Assembly (NCBI RefSeq): GCF_018069755.1
Contig: NZ_JAGQDE010000018.1
Span: 1 to 64,000 of the forward strand
DNA: 64,000 bases
From: Ideonella aquatica
Lineage (GTDB): Bacteria > Pseudomonadota > Gammaproteobacteria > Burkholderiales > Burkholderiaceae_C
Reading direction: 5' to 3'
In this document: piece by piece, positions 62,479 through 64,000 of the stretch
Layout of the letters: every line of letters begins with the position of its first letter
Numbering within the stretch: the stretch's first letter is position 1
The notes under the pieces: generated by a model
The model's database searches: none
Seen by the model: the letters and a program-made list of their open reading frames with translations, nothing else
Told to the model about the DNA's origin: nothing
Position numbers and translations under genes: made by a program

Positions 62479-63231
62479 TCAGAGGCCGGCGTAGCGCACG
62501 CCCGGGTCCAGACGCAGGTCGGCGCGCAGCGGGGTGCTGGCCACCGCGCGGATGCGGCGGGCGATCTCGCTGTCGGGGTCGTTCAGGTTGCCGAAGACGA
62601 TGGCGCCATGGCCCGCGCGGGTGCAGGCCTCGGCGCAGGCGGTGGTGGTCTCGCCGCGGTCCAGACGGTGCACGCACAGCGTGCAGCTTTCCACGCAGCC
62701 CTGGCCGCGCGGCACATCGGGCTTCTGGCCGGTGGTTGGCTCATGCACGAAGGAGCGTGCCTTGTAGGGGCAGGCCATCATGCAGTAGCGGCAGCCGATG
62801 CAGGCGTGGCGATCGACCAGCACGATGCCGTCGGCGCGCTTGAACGAGGCGCCAGTGGGACAGACATCGACGCAGGGCGGCTCGGCGCAGTGCTGGCACA
62901 TCACCGGTGCACGCTGCTCGCGGCCACTGGCGTGGTCCTTGATCTCGACCAGGCGGATCCACTGGGCCGAGGTGGCGCTGACCGCCGCGGGCAGGCCGTT
63001 CTCGGTCTGGCAGGCGCTGACGCAGTCGGTGCAGCCGTCAGCGCATTTCGTGGTGTCGATCAGCATGCCCCAGCGCACGGCCTCGTTGGCCGACGCCTGG
63101 GGGGCGGCACGGGCCACCTCGATCAGCGTGATGCCTGGGGCCAGCAGCACGCCGCCGCCCAGCGCAGCCGCCAGAAAGCCCCGACGCTTCAGGTCGGCCG
63201 GTGTCTTCTCGGAAGTGTCGTGGCAGCTCAT
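62479..63231 (-). CDS. dsrO: DsrO, periplasmic iron-sulfur subunit
   Basis: 250 aa. Tat signal KRRGFLAAALGGGVLLAPG near residue 15. Four ferredoxin-like Cys clusters: CADGCTDCVSACQ near 63, CQHCAEPPCVDVCP near 110, CIGCRYCMMACP near 140 and CVESCTLCVHR with CAEACTRAG near 175-200. It carries electrons between DsrJ and DsrP. Its start overlaps the dsrJ stop (ATGA). Confidence 0.9.
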   Translation of the reverse strand: MSCHDTSEKTPADLKRRGFLAAALGGGVLLAPGITLIEVARAAPQASANEAVRWGMLIDTTKCADGCTDCVSACQTENGLPAAVSATSAQWIRLVEIKDHASGREQRAPVMCQHCAEPPCVDVCPTGASFKRADGIVLVDRHACIGCRYCMMACPYKARSFVHEPTTGQKPDVPRGQGCVESCTLCVHRLDRGETTTACAEACTRAGHGAIVFGNLNDPDSEIARRIRAVASTPLRADLRLDPGVRYAGL

Positions 63232-63671
63232 GGTCGTTGGACGAGGCTGGCGGCCTGCTGGCTGGCGTGGCTGCTGTGGCACTCGAAGCAGTCGATCTTG
63301 ACGGCTGCGTAGCTGTGGCAGCTCTGGCAGAAATCGGTGGGCGCAGCGGCCACGCTGCGGGTGGCCGGGCTGGCATGGCAATCCACGCAGGCCTTCAGGC
63401 TCAGCACCGAGCTGCGGTCGCCGACGCGCACCGTGCGGTCGCGCTGGTGCTTGAGCAGGTCCATGTGGGTGCGGCGCATGAGCGTCGGCTCGACCACGCA
63501 CTGGGTTCCGCTGGCGGCTGGCGCGACGGCGGGCACCGGGGTGCGACCGGTCTCGCGCACCTGGGCCTGCGATGGGGCGGTCCACCACAGGGCCGCGGCG
63601 AGCACCAGCATCAGCCAGGCGCTGGCGCGCTCCAGCCGGCGGCGCCAGTCGGGCGGCGATCGGCGCGTCAT
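63228..63671 (-). CDS. dsrJ: DsrJ, periplasmic trihaem cytochrome c
   Basis: 147 aa with an uncleaved N-terminal membrane anchor (SAWLMLVLAAALWW). Three haem motifs are clustered in the C-terminal half: CVDCH, CQSCH and CFECH. DsrJ of Allochromatium has the same three, one with unusual His/Cys ligation; the extra Cys in GTQCVVEPT near residue 60 could be that ligand. ATG 63671 begins 4 bp after dsrL ends. Confidence 0.9.
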   Translation of the reverse strand: MTRRSPPDWRRRLERASAWLMLVLAAALWWTAPSQAQVRETGRTPVPAVAPAASGTQCVVEPTLMRRTHMDLLKHQRDRTVRVGDRSSVLSLKACVDCHASPATRSVAAAPTDFCQSCHSYAAVKIDCFECHSSHASQQAASLVQRP

Positions 63672-63675
63672 CGCC

Positions 63676-63999
63676 TCACTCTCCCAGGCCCATCTGGATG
63701 TAGCCGGTCGGGCAGACATCGCGGCAGATGTGGCAGCCCACGCACTTGTTGTAGTCGGTGTCCACATAGCGGCCGGTGGTGGCCTTGGACTTGGGCACAC
63801 GGAAGACGGCGGTCTGCGGGCAGTAGACGACGCAGTTGTCGCACTCGAAGCACTGGCCGCAGCTCATGCAGCGCTTGGCCTCGGCCTGGGCCTGGGCCTC
63901 GGTCAGGGCCTGCAGGCGCTCGTCGAAGTTGTTCAGGGCCTGCTCGGCGTCCAGCGTCACCACATGGCGCTTGTGGCGCTCGGTGTAGGCGAAGTGGCC
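63676..63999 (-). CDS. dsrL: DsrL, C-terminal part (continues outside window)
   Basis: Only the last 107 residues lie in the window. They end in a ferredoxin domain with two [4Fe-4S] clusters: CMSCGQCFECDNCVVYCP and CVGCHICRDVCP. This is the C-terminus of DsrL, the NAD(P)H-linked iron-sulfur flavoprotein that accepts electrons from DsrAB during sulfur oxidation. The preceding HFAYTERHKRHVVTLDAEQAL segment is the end of the pyridine-nucleotide domain. The order dsrL-J-O-P-N-R supports the name. Confidence 0.85.
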   Translation of the reverse strand, partial: GHFAYTERHKRHVVTLDAEQALNNFDERLQALTEAQAQAEAKRCMSCGQCFECDNCVVYCPQTAVFRVPKSKATTGRYVDTDYNKCVGCHICRDVCPTGYIQMGLGE

Positions 64000-64000
64000 C

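Overview
The window is GC-rich (roughly two-thirds G+C by eye), densely coded and free of recognisable mobile elements, phage or CRISPR. Gene content (zapA with 6S RNA downstream, class I fumarase, small Trp-rich protein, sox, dsr and soe genes) points to a betaproteobacterium, most likely a sulfur-oxidising member of the Burkholderiales. The genus cannot be fixed from the sequence alone.

Layout. 1-25.5 kb is mostly housekeeping: tesA and a YbbA-type ABC ATPase; a flavoprotein/TSUP/EVE operon; 6S RNA; a minus-strand envelope and division operon (MoxR, DUF58, transglutaminase, MltB, a coiled-coil protein, zapA); a histone-deacetylase-family enzyme; an MscS channel; fumarase; a YqhA-type protein; acsA; a small cytochrome c; ilvD; lgt-dnaQ; two identical tRNA-Val genes; an AEC transporter; a periplasmic DsrE-like protein; a methyltransferase and a FadL-type porin.

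From 25.6 kb to the end nearly everything concerns inorganic sulfur. (i) 25.7-29.2 kb holds a minus-strand operon with two half-size YeeE/YedE permeases, an NPCGP-repeat protein, an unknown protein and a periplasmic sulfurtransferase; a rhodanese gene lies just upstream. (ii) 29.3-36.9 kb is a plus-strand sox operon, regulator-soxCDYZAXB plus a c-type cytochrome. (iii) 36.9-42.2 kb holds a SoxT-like transporter, a flavocytochrome c sulfide dehydrogenase pair, a SoxH-like hydrolase, SoxW, a small cytochrome and a second ArsR regulator. (iv) 42.2-49.0 kb is a minus-strand operon of membrane-fusion protein, RND pump, sulfide:quinone reductase-like protein, DUF2892 protein, CsoR-family regulator and OsmC protein. 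(v) 49.0-58.6 kb holds SoeABC-like cytoplasmic sulfite oxidation genes with a TSUP permease, a membrane protein, a USP and a CMD-Rieske protein; a two-component system reads away from soeA. (vi) 58.6-64 kb is the tail of a reverse dissimilatory sulfite reductase operon, dsrL(partial)-J-O-P-N-R, followed by cobA.

Working model (inference). Thiosulfate and sulfide are oxidised in the periplasm by Sox and the flavocytochrome. Sulfane sulfur can be finished by SoxCD or brought inward to the Dsr pathway, and cytoplasmic sulfite is oxidised by SoeABC. The co-occurrence of soxCD with dsr, and an 18-bp operator shared by the YeeE-rhodanese and RND-SQR operons, are the points most worth following up.
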